Shown: positions 10,960-27,478, numbered from the stretch's first letter. The stretch: 64,000 nt of DNA from Musa acuminata AAA Group (GCF_036884655.1 NC_088356.1:9652001-9716000), one strand, 5' to 3'. Translations and numbers: made by a program. Notes: generated by a model from the sequence alone, not told the origin.

Positions 10960-11350
10960 AAGGCATCGGCCTGTGTGTTCTGGGCCCGAGGTATCCAAGT
11001 GACCGAAAGCCGGTTGAAGAGGCGGGTGAGCTGCTACGCTTCTGCCAGGTATGACGCCATGGTCGAGTCTCGGGCTTCATAGTTCCCATTCATGTGTCCT
11101 GTCACCAGTTGGGAGTCGCTGAAAACCTAGAGGTTGCCCACTTGCATCTCTAGGGCGAGACGCAGGCCGTGGAGTAGCGCTTCATATTCGGCCTCGTTGT
11201 TGGTGGCTCGGAATTGTAGCCGGAGTGATCTCTTGTAGGTTTCTCCGGTTGGACCCTTGAGGATGAGTCCAATCCCGATTGCCTCGGTGGTGGCCGAGCC
11301 ATCCACGTGCAGGGTCCATATGCGATTGTCGTCTTTCTACCCATCTGCAT
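10960..11350 (-). pseudogene. Second (archaeal-type) RNase H domain
   Basis: The minus strand reads WTLHVDGSATTEAIGIGLIL, then NNEAEYEALLHGLRLAL, then VFSDSQLVTGHMNG. This is the D...E...D pattern of an additional RNase H domain between the regular RT-RNase H and integrase. This dual arrangement is described for Tat-lineage elements. It is broken by a TAG before VFSDSQ (11127-11129) and another just upstream of WTLHVDG, where Trp is expected. Confidence 0.8.
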
Positions 11351-11534
11351 GATCTTCAGGGGTTAGATCGGAGATGAAATCAGCTAGTACCTGGGCTTTT
11401 ATGGCACTCTTAGGAGAGTATTGAATGTCGAATTCGTCGAGCTCGACTGACCACCATAGCATTCGTCCCGACACGTCGAATTTAGACAGGATTTGTCGCA
11501 ACGGTTGGTCGGTGACGACTTTGATTGTGTGAGC

Positions 11535-12674
11535 CTAGAAGTACGGGCGTAGCTTTCGGGTCGTCTTTATCAACGCAAGGGTCAGCTTTTCGATCGGGGA
11601 ATACCGCACCTCGGCCCCAACGAGGACATGGCTGACATAGTAAACAGGTTGTTGCATCGGTGGTATTTCTCGAACTAGTACCGAGCTGACCGCCTGCGCT
11701 GACGCCGCTAGGTAAAGACCGAGGGTCTCTCCAGGCTCGGGGGAGGCGAGTCGGGGCAAGTTGACGAGGCACGCCTTTAGCTTTTTAAAAGCTTCTTCAC
11801 ATTTCAGGGTCCATGTGAAATTGTCGACCTGTCGCAGAGCCCGGAAGAGGGGGAGGCACTTGTCACCTGATCGTGATATGAATCTATTGAGCGCCGCCAG
11901 CTGTCCGGTAAGGCACTGCACTTCCTTGATCGAGCGGGGGGGATGCATTTCGGTTATGGCTCGAACCTTCTCCGGGTTGGCATCTATTCCTCTCTGGTGA
12001 ATGATGAAACCGAGGAATCTTCCCGAGTTGACCCCGAAAATGCACTTCGCGGGATATAGGCGCATGTTGAACCGTTTGAGGGTTTGAAAAGTTTCCGCCA
12101 AGTCAGCCAGGTGTGCGCTCGCGATTTTGCTCTTCACAATCATGTCGTCCACATATACTTCCATGTTCCTCCCGAGCTGGTGTTTGAACAGCTTGTCAAC
12201 TATCCTTTGTTAAGTTGCCCTAGCGTTTTTTAGACCGAACGACATCACCTTGTAGTAGTACATTCCCCTGTCGGTAATGAAGGTGGTGTTCTCTTGGTCT
12301 TTTGACGCCATTCGGATTTGGTTGTAGCCCGAGAACGCATCCATGAACATGAGTAGTTCATAGCCTGCAGTGGCATCGACTAGCTGGTCTATTCTTGGAA
12401 GTGGGTAGTAGTCTTTGGGGCACACCCGGTTGAGATCGGTATAGTCAATGCACATCCGTCAGCTTCCATTTGGTTTTTTAACAAGGACTACATTCGACAA
12501 CCATTGAGGGTATTTCACCTCGGTAATGAATCCAGCTTCTTTAAGGCGATCAACCTCCTCGCTAATTGCCTTTTGTCGGTCGGGAGCGAACTCCCTTGGC
12601 CTTTGCTTTACGGGCTTGGCCCCGGGGTTGATGTTGAGCTGGTGTTCGGCTACCTCCTGGTCAATCCCCGGCAT
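11535..12674 (-). pseudogene. gypsy reverse transcriptase and RNase H, three stops
   Basis: One minus-strand frame shows RT blocks in order: EEVDRLKEAGFI, SNVVLVKKPNGS, MFMDAFSGYNQI, MEVYVDDMIVKS (catalytic YVDD at about 12141-12155) and GFIIHQRGI, followed by RNase H (LGLYLAASAQAVSSVLV ... RYSPIEKLTLAL). Stops are TGA at about 12456-12458 (Trp expected before RMCIDY), TAA at about 12207-12209 (Tyr expected before QR) and TAG at about 11532-11534 (Gln expected before AHT). Two of the three fit C-to-T or G-to-A change. Confidence 0.9.
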
Positions 12675-12923
12675 TTCCTTAGGGGACCATGCGAATACAT
12701 CGGTAGTTTTCCTCAGGAAGTCAATGAACTGGAGCTGATCTTCTTTGGCTTATGCCGCACCGATTTTTACGGTTAGATCGGGTCGGTTTCTTTTCAAAGG
12801 TACCTTGGTGAGCTGTTCCGGGGGCTTAAGGCGAGTTGGTGGTATAGCTTCTTCTCGGGGATCCTGGTCTCGGGGGCGTGACTTTTTTGGGAGAGCGACT
12901 GTTGTAAGGTAGCATCTCCTCGA

Positions 12924-13466
12924 TTATCCTGGATCTTTTCGCGATTCCCCGGTCCCTGCCGAAGTCAGAAACTTGATGGCCCGATGGTAGGTTGAGACCA
13001 CCACCTTTAGTCTGTTGAGCATCGGGCGACCAAGGATGGCATTGTAGGCTGAGGGTAGGTCGACCACCATAAAGGTGGTCATTGTCGTCTTGGTCCTTGG
13101 TTCTTCCCCGATGGTGACGGGGAGTATGGTGGTGCCGAGCGGGGAGATGGAGTCCCCGGTGAATCCTGTGAGTGCCGAGCTCATGGGAGTGAGATCCTCG
13201 GCGGTTAAGCCTAGCTTCTTAAAGGCGTCGAGGTACAGCACATCGGCAGAGCTCCCGGTGTCTACCATTACCCTTCTCACTCGAGCGTTGGCGATCTGGA
13301 TGGAGATCACCAAAGCATCGTCATGATGGGAACGTTCGACCACTTTCGGGCTCGAGCTCAGGTCTGGGGCATTTCTCGGCCGTGCTCCGAGCATAGGCCT
13401 TCCTCGCCGTTGAGCTGTTGCCGCCGACCGCCGGTCCTCCAGAAATGACGTCGATCTGTCTTTCAA
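12924..13466 (-). pseudogene. gypsy aspartic protease
   Basis: The minus-strand frame contains the catalytic VDTGSSADVLYLDAF motif (Asp-Thr-Gly at about 13250-13258) and the later AYNAILGRPMLNRL flap-distal segment, the usual pattern for Tat/Athila-group proteases. The domain itself is uninterrupted, but its link to gag is in a different frame and to RT is broken. It would cut the Gag-Pol precursor in an active element. Confidence 0.85.
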
Positions 13467-14930
13467 CGGGCACCTTGGGTCGTGGGGTCGCTTCTCGGGG
13501 TTCCTTGAGGTAGCGACCGAGATGTCCCCTCCTGATCAAGTCCTCGATCTGGTTCTGGAGGTCGTGGCAGTCTTCCGTGTCGTGGTCGTAGTCTCGGTGG
13601 AACCTACAATATTTTGATCGATCTTTGTAAGTAGCGGGTTGGGTGGTCGCAAAAGACCCTTCTCCTTGATTTGGAGGAAGATCTCGGTACGAGATGCGTT
13701 TAGCGGGAGGGGCGGAGGCCTCAGGAGTAGCGGCTCGGGATGGTCGGGCCTCCGACGGGATTACGCCGGGACTATCGAGGTAGCGCCTCGGGGTTGTTCG
13801 GCCCTTGGCCTTTTCCCGTCTGTGCGCCTTCCCGCCACTAGTGCTTTGCCGGCGACGTACTGGTTAGCGCGCTAGAGCATCTCGGGGATGGTTGTTGGTA
13901 GCTTCTCAATCAACGACTAGAAGAACCTCGAGGGCTTCAACCCCATCAGGAATGTCTGCATGATTAAAGAAGGGTGAGCATCTGGAAATCCTCATATTTC
14001 CGTGGCAAAGCATGTCACAAACAGGGAGAGCGTCTCGTCCTCGCGCTGGGATAACGCGAGTAGGGTGGCCATGGAAGGCCGGGGTCGTGTGCTGGCAAGG
14101 AAATTTTGCTCGAATTCCCTGACGAGCTGGTCGAAGGATGAGATCGAGGACTGGCACAGCCGGCTGAACCACGCGCGTGCCGGGCCCCTGAAGGTAGTTG
14201 GGAATGCCCGACACATTAACGTGTCAGAAGTGCCATAGAGGGCCATCTGAGCCCGAAACGCGGCGACATGCTCCGTAGGGTTGGAGCCGCCGTCGTACGT
14301 CTCCAATGCTGGCAGCCTGAAGTTGAGGGGTACATGCTTTTCTTGTATTTCCTGGATAAACGGGGATTCGCCTAAGCCGCCTTCGTTTGGCTCGCTCTGC
14401 GATTTCTGAAGTTTGCATTGGAACTCGTCTAGGCGATGGTTGACCCGGGAGAGTTACATTTTCACTGAGCCATCCGTCGAGTCATTCGATATGGTGTCAG
14501 GCTCAGGGCAGGGTGGTGCGACTTAGCAGGGTGCAGGCGCGCCATGTTCGGGTGAACCTCTCAGGTCTGTCGTTCTGTCTCGGGTTTCTCCTGTCGCGAC
14601 CTGTTCCCTGCTTGGCTTTTGCCGAGTCGGGTCGGTCGGGGTAGCCGTCAGTCGCATGACCTGGGGAATGAGCGAGATGAGGGTCTGCATCATCCCCGCC
14701 ATTGCCTGTACTTGCTTAGTCAGGCTGAGGAATGCCTTAGGCGACATGACGGAGGGTCCTGCGGTAAGTTCGGGGGGCGACAACCCCGAGTCGTTGAACA
14801 AGCACCAGTAACGATCTTGCGTTGAGACTGGGATTTCCCTGTCTCTGGGGACGGGGAAGGACTGATCTCCGGGTTCGGCGGGGGGGTGATTGACCAGTTG
14901 TTCTCCTTCGGGGGGACTCCCGTGAGACAT
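13321..14930 (-). pseudogene. gypsy gag, broken by stops and a frameshift
   Basis: It starts MSHGSPPEGEQL just after the primer-binding site and runs to a TAG at 14523. The same frame continues at 14306-13992 with the retrotransposon gag core (RAFPTTFRGPARAWFSRLCQ, DQLVREFEQNFLASTR). Further down, in a shifted frame at about 13545-13612, is the C-x-H-x-D-x-C stretch YCRFHRDYDHDTEDCHDLQN, which takes the place of a zinc knuckle in this group, followed by IDVISGGPAVGGNSS. It would form the particle shell. Confidence 0.85.
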
Positions 14931-14944
14931 TCCAGCGACATGGC

Positions 14945-14962
14945 CCTTCCTCTAGCGCCAAA
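14945..14962 (-). promoter_or_regulatory. Primer-binding site of the gypsy element
   Basis: On the minus strand, just inside the 5' LTR, the sequence is TTTGGCGCTAGAGGAAGG. The TTTGGCGC start resembles primer-binding sites reported for Tat and Athila elements. The exact tRNA is not decided here. A C-to-T decayed version of this motif appears at 48214-48231. Confidence 0.75.
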
Positions 14963-14964
14963 TA

Positions 14965-15582
14965 TGTTGATGAACTAATTCACCGTGGACAGTGAGTAAG
15001 CACGGCTTGGTCCACGGGGCGATGTCGGGAATCTCCGGGCGTCTCAGCTGGTCCTCGGGACCGATCAATCGTTGCCCTGAGGATTGACGTCAGGGGCGTG
15101 AGCGGAGCTTTCGCTTCAGACGGTGGCGATTTCCTGCAAAAGAAAAGACCTTCGTCGGATCTTCTCCGACTTTGGTCCCTCCGATGATTAAGTCAGTGGT
15201 CCGTGGGATCTCCTTTTCTTTTTTTCTTTTTCTCTCTCTTTTTTTCTGGTTGGATGCTTGGCCAAGGATTTTATACTACTGTACGAGGGTCGGTCGTACG
15301 CAGGTTTGGTGCGACGGTCGGCTCTCGAGAGGTGAGAGGGTACCTTCGCGTGGTTGTCGTCCTGAGGCGTGCGGAGCGGCGCCGTTCGAGACGTGCGGGA
15401 CAATGCCGTCTCGGGGCGCGTGAGACGGCGCCGTCTTGAGTTTTTCCTGGGCGGATCGTACTGAACAGTGCCCTGGTACGAGATCTGGTTTGACGTGCGA
15501 GGGTATTCTCTTTGTTGACTTAGCATGGCGGTACGTGGCATTGATTGTAACGTGGCAGGACTGTCCAAAATGTCCCTTATCA
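14965..15582 (-). repeat. 5' LTR of the Tat-type gypsy element
   Basis: 618 bp, matching 4817-5434 end to end with about 31 substitutions counted by eye and a few 1-2 bp indels in the T-runs. It provides the promoter of the element on the minus strand. Confidence 0.93.
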
Positions 15583-15587
15583 CAAAA
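15583..15587. repeat. Target-site duplication, right copy (CAAAA)
   Basis: The 5 bp following the right LTR, one mismatch from CAAAG at 4812-4816. Confidence 0.7.
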
Positions 15588-16035
15588 CATTCTTGGTATC
15601 TCAAGTCTAAGGACCAAATATACAACTAAGACTACAGAATCGTTATTTGATAATAAGATATCATTAATCCTCTAGCATTCCAAAAGTGGATCATTTAGTA
15701 AACTCATTCTTCAATGAACACATTTACTATATCCGTAGTGTCCCCACATGAGAAACTATGAGACTAACTACCTTTAACATATGGATAGATATATAACACA
15801 TCGGTCTATCCAATTATCTCGATGTCCCTCTTAAATAACCTATGATAAAAAATATTTATAATATATATTTAAAAATAAAATAATCTTATTATTATAATAT
15901 CATCATGATTTAATTCTTATTGTATAGATATCACAAAATATATATATATATTCATCAATCAGAAAATAGAATAATAATAATAACAAAAAATATTATGCCA
16001 ACGTATCACATGTAACATTACTGATGGCAGATACA
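15583..16035. repeat. LTR-like dispersed repeat, right part
   Basis: This continues the repeat interrupted at 4816. It aligns with 60455-60905, sharing for example AAGTCTAAGGAC, ACAGAATCGTTAT and CGGTCTATCCA. The edge near 16035 is judged only from where that similarity fades. Confidence 0.6.
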
Positions 16036-16234
16036 TCAAATTTATAAAAATGCAATACTGCAACATTGCATCAAATCATCTTTATCCAAACGTCACTTGT
16101 TCCCAAAGGCAATAAGTGAAGTGATAAGGTAAACTATAGATGACGTAATCACAAAAATATGCAGCTAAATTTAAAGTACAACCGGAACGCACTTATGTAG
16201 AACTAGGATTGCTAATGATCCTGTTTATAAATGG

Positions 16235-20231
<3,997 letters not shown>

Positions 20232-22601
20232 TTCCTCGATCTCTCTTCCTCCCCGATCTCAGTGGTGTCTGGCCGCTGTGGGTGCGGCTGGAGGAGGTGG
20301 AGAACCCTGTCTTAAATGCACGAGCAGCGCAGAGCTGCAGAGGCGATGAGGGGGAAGTTTCAGATCCATTTCAACACCTACCGGCAGTAAGAAAACGGTC
20401 CACAGAGGGAAAGAGGAAGTCTTGTGGATTCACACTTGTATCTCAGTACTATTGGCGCTTTATTCTCGTGCCGAAGGAGAAGGAAGATTCATGCTCAACA
20501 CATTCCGCGGGCGAAGTAAAATTAGTCGGACGGGTAATTGTGGCAAGCAATGATATATGTAGATCGGCACTTCCCACAAAGAATTTAACTCGACCAAATT
20601 TTCCATGGAATCTTGATGGTTCTTCGCTCGCAATCTCGTGGAACTCGTGAATGTAGAAGAAGAAGAGGGAAAGACTTTGACTCCAGCGTCAACGCCTTGG
20701 AAAGATGTCGTGCAGGTGCAGGGGACTACGAATCACGCGTAGCCCTGCACTAAAGAAAGACGAGATGAACGGTCTACATCAACCGGCCGTCTACGAGCTG
20801 ATCATCACTCGAGGCCGCATGGATTTCCTGATTAAGACAAGCACTTGATGTAGGGATAAAAATACCGTCGATATTTTAGTAATTTATGACCCATATTTTA
20901 ACATGTTTAATATCAAGTCGATTAATATCTCAATATCATATGATCGATATATAGATACTTATGAATGATATCTTAACGCAATATGATCGATACATTAACA
21001 TCATGTGGTAAGTACATGACCAATGTAATAGGGACGAAACATGATTGATATCTTAGTACTAAACTAAATTAATTAAATATTATTATATACCAAATTTAAT
21101 GTATCATAATCATGATTAACCTCGGAAGAAGTGTGCAACCCTCTCTATTATCAATGTTAATCATGGGAGTAATAGTATTAAGAGCCTCATATCAAATGGT
21201 TCCCCAGGTATATCCCTATATATTACTTCCAATACGACTCAAAGCATAAATTGAACTATTTAATTTTAAAAATTAACTTAAATATCGATGAGATTTTTTT
21301 GAGGATGCCTTCGACATAAATTTTACTGTGTTTGATATTATTGAAGTCGGACAAGTACAGTATCAACTAAAATTGATTTGAGACTAGATTAGCTCTAAAT
21401 CAGCATTCAGTTCTTACAATCAAATTCTAACTTAATAATTTTAGAAAACTCAATTGGTTTCAAGTCAGTATTCAATTCAGATAATCAAATTTTGACTTAA
21501 CAATTTGGCTCTAAAATGAGAGTTGTAAAACCTCAGTTCTTGTATTGAGAATGAAAACTAATGCCTCATAAGTACTAAAATTATCCTCTACTATCATACA
21601 TATCTTTTAGAGCTCACCTAAAAGGATAAAATTATATATGCTCACTAAAAACAGAAAATTCCTCGTGAATCTTCATGCTACACCTGTGTTGTATCATCAG
21701 TTATCTAACTGGCAATGGAACGCATGAAGTTTCTATCGACATGTGGTTAGAAAAAGGATCTTTGACGTACATTTGCAAGCAAATAAAGAATTTAACCATA
21801 GGAGGTGGTGGTTGAGTTGACTCGAGCTTTCGAGCTTTTTAACTAATGCAATAAACATGAAAGAGGAGAAAGAAGTCAGTCCTGCAGACAAAGACCTTCC
21901 ATTTTTGTAGATTAATTTCTTGTTCTTGGTGGAGTAATTCTAGAGGATGATCCGAGTAAACTCTTGGCTCTGTGCATCGGGTGGATTTAAGTCGAACACT
22001 AAGGCCGTCATTCCTCATGTTTCGAGTCGAGTACAGACTGCACCGAGTTGGCTCTTTCAACCATCTTCGATCCCCAACTTCTTCTACTGAAATTATAAAT
22101 TAAAATGTACATATGAACATGTGGCATGTCAATAATAAATATTCTCTTCAGTATGCATTCATCACCCATGGTAGCTCATTAACACTTCTTCTGTGAGATC
22201 ATTTCAATTCTACTGATTTTTTTGCTAACGCGAGTTCGAACCAATCAGATTGATCGAGACATCATCAATATTTCTAGTATCTATTACAACAAGCTACCGG
22301 AGCTAACCATAGATATTAAAAGATGAGAAATTAGCAGTACATGATATTGCGTAGTAAGTAAAATGCACTATAGAGACAAAGGAGTTGCAATGGGGAAAGA
22401 AAAAAAAAGGAAGAAAGGAAGAAGAAAACAAAACAATCAGCAACGCTGCCACCTGATCCACGGACTATGTTATAGCGGAAGCAGGGGAGGTTGAGAATGG
22501 GTGAAGGGTTTGGTGCAGCTCTAATATGACGGGTTTCTTTATCCTCTGTTTAGAAATAGAAACCTTAAATCATCATCATCATCATCATCAAAGGTATTGC
22601 A
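20232..22601. other. Intergenic, no gene seen
   Basis: The first few hundred bases after 20231 are the 5' flank of the thiolase gene (read on the minus strand) and hold its promoter and 5' UTR. The remainder is AT-rich, with stops in every frame. I find no recognisable protein or RNA gene. Confidence 0.55.
22571..22590. repeat. (CAT)n microsatellite
   Basis: About seven CAT units just downstream of the pectate lyase stop codon, probably in its 3' UTR. Confidence 0.9.
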
Positions 22602-25600
22602 TCAGCAATGGGAGCCCCTGCGGCAGTTTAGAGCGCCCGCATCAGAAGTGATGGAGCCGACCATGGACGAGGACTTGGCTCCTAGGCTGGAGGCCTTGGC
22701 ATAACTCGCAGAGGCTCCAGCTCCGGAGGGGGTGAAGTAGGCACCGTTCAGCAACAGGTCACCCTCTGATCTCCAATTCCAACCCTTCCACTCACTTTCA
22801 TCCGTGTCCACCCTCTTGGTGACCTGTTCAACGCAAGAAACCCATGTAACATAGGGATCGACTCGAGGAGTGTAAGGCATCGATGTTGTCTACCTCCTTG
22901 GCAGACTGGTCGACGGGGGCAAGGTATCTATTGCCTTGGCTGTTGATGGTCGGGTCGGCACTTCCACCGATGGCGTACATCTCCCAGTGGGTGTAGTCGT
23001 TGTTCACCACATGGAAGTAGCCATGCCTGCACCTGTAATTAACTTGGGAGCTCCAGTAAAACTTGCAGACTTGTGGGTAAAGCTGAAAGGTATGTCTTGG
23101 CTAAGAAGGTTTTACCTTGGCATTCTTTGAATGAGACCTTCGCCGAAGTGGTTGTAGGCGATGGTAACTTGCATGGCCTTGTCCCTGACATAAGAATCAC
23201 TGTGGCCCAAAAGCATCACCTGCATCAGGCGAACAGAGTTGGCTGAAATTAGAACAACCCCCGGAGCAGCTTTGCATTTTGCGAATACAAAAGGGAGGGA
23301 TCGAGGAGGGTACCTCGTTGTGGTGGGTGAAGTAATTGTTGGAGATGGTGATGGCGGTGGATCCCATAATTGCATCGACGAGGCCGTCGGCGCAGTTGGA
23401 CAGAGAGTTGTGGTCGACCCAGATATGGCTCGCCCCGAACATGGACACCGCGTCCCCGTCGGCCATCGTCCTCCAACCATAGTGGGAGGGGGAGCTGCGG
23501 ACCATGGCGTTCCCGGTAGGCTTGCAGTCGTGGATGTGAAGGCCGTGGATGATGATGTTGGTGACGAACTGGATGGTGATGCAGGCGCCGTTAGCGATGT
23601 GGACGTCGACGCCGCGGCCGTCGATGGTCTTGAAGCTGTTCATGATGAGCTCCTGCTTGAGGGTGATGACCATGCTGCGCTTGAACACGATCCAGAGGGG
23701 CTCCTCCTGGATAACCGCGTAGCGGAGGGTGCCGTGGCGTGGGTTAACGGGGTCGTCGTCCCCGGGGTCGGTCACCACGTAGAAGCGGCCGTCGCGGCCG
23801 CCGATCGCGTTGCGGCCAAACCCGATACCGCAGTCGGCGAGCCGCTTGCGGTGGCGGTGCCACTCGGGGTCGCAGCGCCAGCAGTCGTCGATGGGGTTCC
23901 CGGTTCCGCACGACAAGTATCCGAGGGCCCGACGGGACGTGCTGTTGCTTATCATCCTGTCCCAACAAAATCATGATTTTGATTTCTTAATGCTAGTGTT
24001 CATCCATGGTGAATACCGAGGGGGTGTTGATGGATGGGAGGCCGTAGGGGGGGTTAACTGCAACATTACTTCTCGCTCGGGGGAGAGTGCGGGAAGCAGG
24101 CCATGTTCCGCTGACATGGTTGTGTGGGGGCGACGGGATCCATCCATGGTACCACCACATGGTCGAGGTACGGGCAAGAGGTTAACTAACTGGGGAGGTG
24201 GGGTAACACTTAGATTGGCGATTGGCGAACTAGAAATGGGATTAGTATCTGGTAGTCGACATAACAGATTTCCATATTAGCCTTCCATTTAATGGCCCGT
24301 ACAAACCCCAAAACCTGGATTTATTTATTTTAATTATTGTATCTTTTTATTTAATAGCAATAATAATAATAATAATAATAAATGTGGATTTCCTAACGTG
24401 GAAAAATTGTGACCTAAATTTCAAGAGAGTTTCGGCTCGAGATTCAATACGGAAAAAAGAAAGTCCGATTAATCATAATCATGGCTAAACTTGTAAATTA
24501 CTGGGAAAAAGAGTGAATTCGAAGGAAGGTGGAAACGAGAGGACTTACATGTCCACTTCGGATGCGACCAGTTCTGGATCGTCTACGGCGCCCACCCCCG
24601 CTTCTCGCCCAGCGGTACTGTTCAAGAAAAAGAATCCAAATGATTAAGTTGATGTTTCTATACGATCGACAAAAGTAATGCGTCCGATTTGGGAGAAAAC
24701 AAAGAATTAAACCGCTCGGGATGGTGTCCGTCGTTCCGAATTCTAACGAGAATGAGAACGACGGATATAGAAATTGCGTTGTGGATTCCAAGAAATGGAC
24801 CAAAAGAATTCTGAGTTCTGGTGGTGGATCGAGATCTTGGAGGAGGGTAGATTCGACTTCGCTGCGACTTTTTGTTCTCTATAAATTGATGTCCTAACTT
24901 TCCTCCCAAAGAAAGCGAAAACAGGGGATTTGATCAAGGGATTCAAACGGTTTTGGCTTTACGAATGACACCGCCTCTAGCGACAATGGCGGTCCAGATC
25001 TCTTCTCCGGCGACATCGACGGTCCAGTTTAATTGAAACAAGATGAAGGTGATGTTGATTCCAGTACTGACCTCCTGGCCGCAGGGAAGGACTCGTTAGC
25101 CGCCTTCGCTCTCGAGCTCTTTCTCGCCACGGCCGTCGCCGCTGCTCCAATTCTAGAAGAGGAAAAGGTGGTACATTAACGCTTTATATTTAGCTACAGT
25201 CGATCTTAGTTACTACAGAAAAGAATGTGGAGGATGAATGGAGAAAGGCGAATCTTGAAGCTTTGCCTGATCCCATTACAACAATTAATAGCGACATGAT
25301 TAATCGGAGATGAATCGCTACGGGATTTTACTCTTCTAGATCATTATATCAGAATCTCTTTTCTGGAAGGTGAAGCATCTTCTCTGCTCTTTCTTTTCTT
25401 TTGCCCTGTACTGGTGGCAACACCTCCCAATTTCCTCGAGAAAGTAAAGAACGTGGAATTCATGCTGGAAGGGGCCGTGGGAAATCCTCTGTTCCATGTA
25501 CATTGCTTTCGTTTCGCCTAAAATCCCATCATTAAACCCTCTAATAAAGCCAAAACCAGAACTTCTCGATTTGATTCCTCTCAGAGCACATATATCGTGA

Positions 25601-25765
25601 GATTAATTGGAACAAGAAGCTCTTCCAGCAAATGAAGGAAGACGAGAAGGGAATCTACCTCGAAGCGGACACGGTGTCGCCTCCGAACCACCCCATGCCT
25701 CCGGCAATGATCACCAAATGCCCAAGAACTAGCAATAGGGAACACCGCATTGATCCCACCGCCAT
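22602..25765 (-). CDS. Pectate lyase (polysaccharide lyase family 1), 7 exons
   Basis: Secreted, Ca-dependent enzyme that cleaves de-esterified pectin by beta-elimination in the cell wall. Exons (minus strand): 25765-25659, 25152-25072, 24617-24549, 23956-23314, 23219-23116, 23032-22894, 22823-22602. The sum is 1365 bp, 454 residues plus TGA, all junctions GT-AG and in frame. The N-terminus [20 protein letters not shown] is a signal peptide. PL1 signatures are [18 protein letters not shown] at the start of the domain, the Ca-site region [17 protein letters not shown], and the catalytic RMPRCR (R-x-P-x-x-R) formed across the exon 5/6 junction. The C-terminus ends CRRGSHC. No truncation or frameshift. 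Plant members act in fruit softening, pollen and growth. Which applies here cannot be told. Confidence 0.94.
24358..24382. repeat. (AAT)n microsatellite in pectate lyase intron 3
   Basis: About eight AAT units between exons 3 and 4 of the pectate lyase. Confidence 0.9.
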
Positions 25766-27418
25766 TCCTCTCTGTTAGAATCTCCTAGATCTAGTCGGGG
25801 AAAGAAGACGGGCGAGGGAAGAGAAAGAGAGAGGAAGACTATTAAGAAAGCAGAGGAACCGCCGTCTTATAGAGAAGTCGGGCGTTCCGCTACTTGCCAT
25901 CACCGCCACTCCTAACTTAACCACAGTCACAATGGTTCGGTAATTACCAGCACGAACTATTCTAACTGCCGCTAACGGAATCGTCAGGAAGGGCACCGAC
26001 GGGGTGGCGTCCGCACGCGACGTGTGCGAGCGGTGTCGGTTGGTCACGTGCGAATCTGACCGACTCCGTTATACTTTTCCTCGCTTCCGTTATTTAACGT
26101 CTCGAATTATACTTTTAAATGATCAACCAAAGTGGGGGAAATAAAGGGGCTTTTTGCCCGTAGGTGCGGTGGCCGGAACCATGCAACGCTCCACCGTCAT
26201 GGTGTCGCCTTGGATCAACTCGATCACCATCCCATCTGCTTGTGAGTCGCATCTCAGACGTGGAGTGTCGGTCATTCAATTCGATGTCGACCGTTCTCTT
26301 CCCGGAACATATCAACGTCTGTCTCGAGACTCCGTCACCAGTAAAAAGCGAAAACAGCTCGATCTACATCGTTTTTATTACTTATTACCCGATAGTTCCA
26401 GGACTCATGTACCTCGATTTGTGTCGACGTCATTGAGCAATGATTTGTTTGTGACAACTCGGCGCAAGCATTCTCGAGTGCATTGTAAGACTGTAAGTCG
26501 CAGGAAGCATGTGAATCCGTGAAAGAAACAACACAGTCTGCACAGACCCATGACTCGGATCGGCGCCTCAAATAATTCTTGCGTCCATGTCTTCTGATGG
26601 GTGAGAGATCTGAGAACGTCAAGTTCTGTAACTTGTTCTTGCGGCATCCTGATGGAACCCCAGTAGTCCTTTATGGGGACACACGAGCAAATGAAAGGGG
26701 AGCATGGCGACAATGAAAAGGAAGTTGATGAACCTTTGCTTGTTCGATAAGCAGGTGGAGTTACTGTCAGTGCTGTGATGATCGCTTCGGTTCACGATGG
26801 CACACAAAAATCAACGTCGCACCAAACATCGATGAAGAGATGGCACAAGCAGTAGTAATTGGTTCGTCGAGCTTTGTTTCAGATTGAGTTATTGCTCCAA
26901 CCCCAAGTCAAAAGGTTTTAGTTGTAGTTCTGACCGACTCCCGCCATTAATGACGGGGCCGAGCTTGATTACCGGGGAGCCAATTGAAGAGGGAAGATTG
27001 GAGTAGAAGGTGTTCGGTGAAGCCTACTCTAGTCTATGCAATGATGCCCACCAAAAGCTTGGAGCCCACAGAAAGAATTAGATGGATGCATGCTCACATG
27101 GCAAGTAACGAGCATTAAGGCTGGATTGACGCCCCAGAGCTGGTGACCTCCTCCTTTCTTCATCCTTTCCTTTTCGCTCATGAGAAGTCTGTAGATTTAG
27201 TAGACTTTGTTCAGAGAATCTGACGGTCACTGCCGAGTCTCTTTCTCTGTTTTTGAGCACCACATGGTACGGAAAACCTTTCCGATGCCATTCTACCTAA
27301 ACCGTACTGCTAGCGACATCAAACCGTCCGTCTTATCCTGTCATCTCTTCCTTCTCCTGTATGCTACAGCATCAGTGACAGCACTGTGTATGATCGATGG
27401 GACTGTAGACTTTCTTAA

Positions 27419-27440
27419 AAGAAGAAGAAGAAGAAGAAGA
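27419..27440. repeat. (AAG)n microsatellite
   Basis: Seven consecutive AAG/AGA units. Confidence 0.9.
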
Positions 27441-27478
27441 ATGTGTAAGTCTGCATTTAATTGCATAGCGCTGTTTAG

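Larger units (their letters stand above)
4817..15582 (-). mobile_element. Ty3/gypsy LTR retrotransposon, Tat-type, with antisense gene; inactive
   Basis: The element is 10.8 kb, with two 618-bp LTRs that both read TGTTGATG...TTATCA on the plus strand. Retroviral coding order is on the minus strand: gag (14.9-13.3 kb), aspartic protease (13.46-12.92), reverse transcriptase and RNase H (12.67-11.54), a second RNase H (11.35-10.96) and integrase (10.85-9.62). The primer-binding site, TTTGGCGC-type, abuts the right LTR, and a purine-rich tract abuts the left LTR, which confirms minus orientation. Downstream of integrase lies a plus-strand antisense gene (6512-9447). The combination of a second archaeal-type RNase H and an antisense ORF is known from Tat-lineage plant elements such as RIRE2 and Grande. 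All pol blocks carry stops, so it is not autonomous now. By eye the LTRs differ at about 31 of 618 positions (about 5%), which suggests insertion one to a few million years ago. Confidence 0.93.

Noticed and set aside
23239..23976. 245-codon plus-strand frame
   Set aside because: Antisense shadow of pectate lyase exon 4, a GC-rich exon with few stops on either strand.
26115..26810. Cluster of open frames on both strands
   Set aside because: No recognisable domain, strongly overlapping, no splice pattern that extends any of them.
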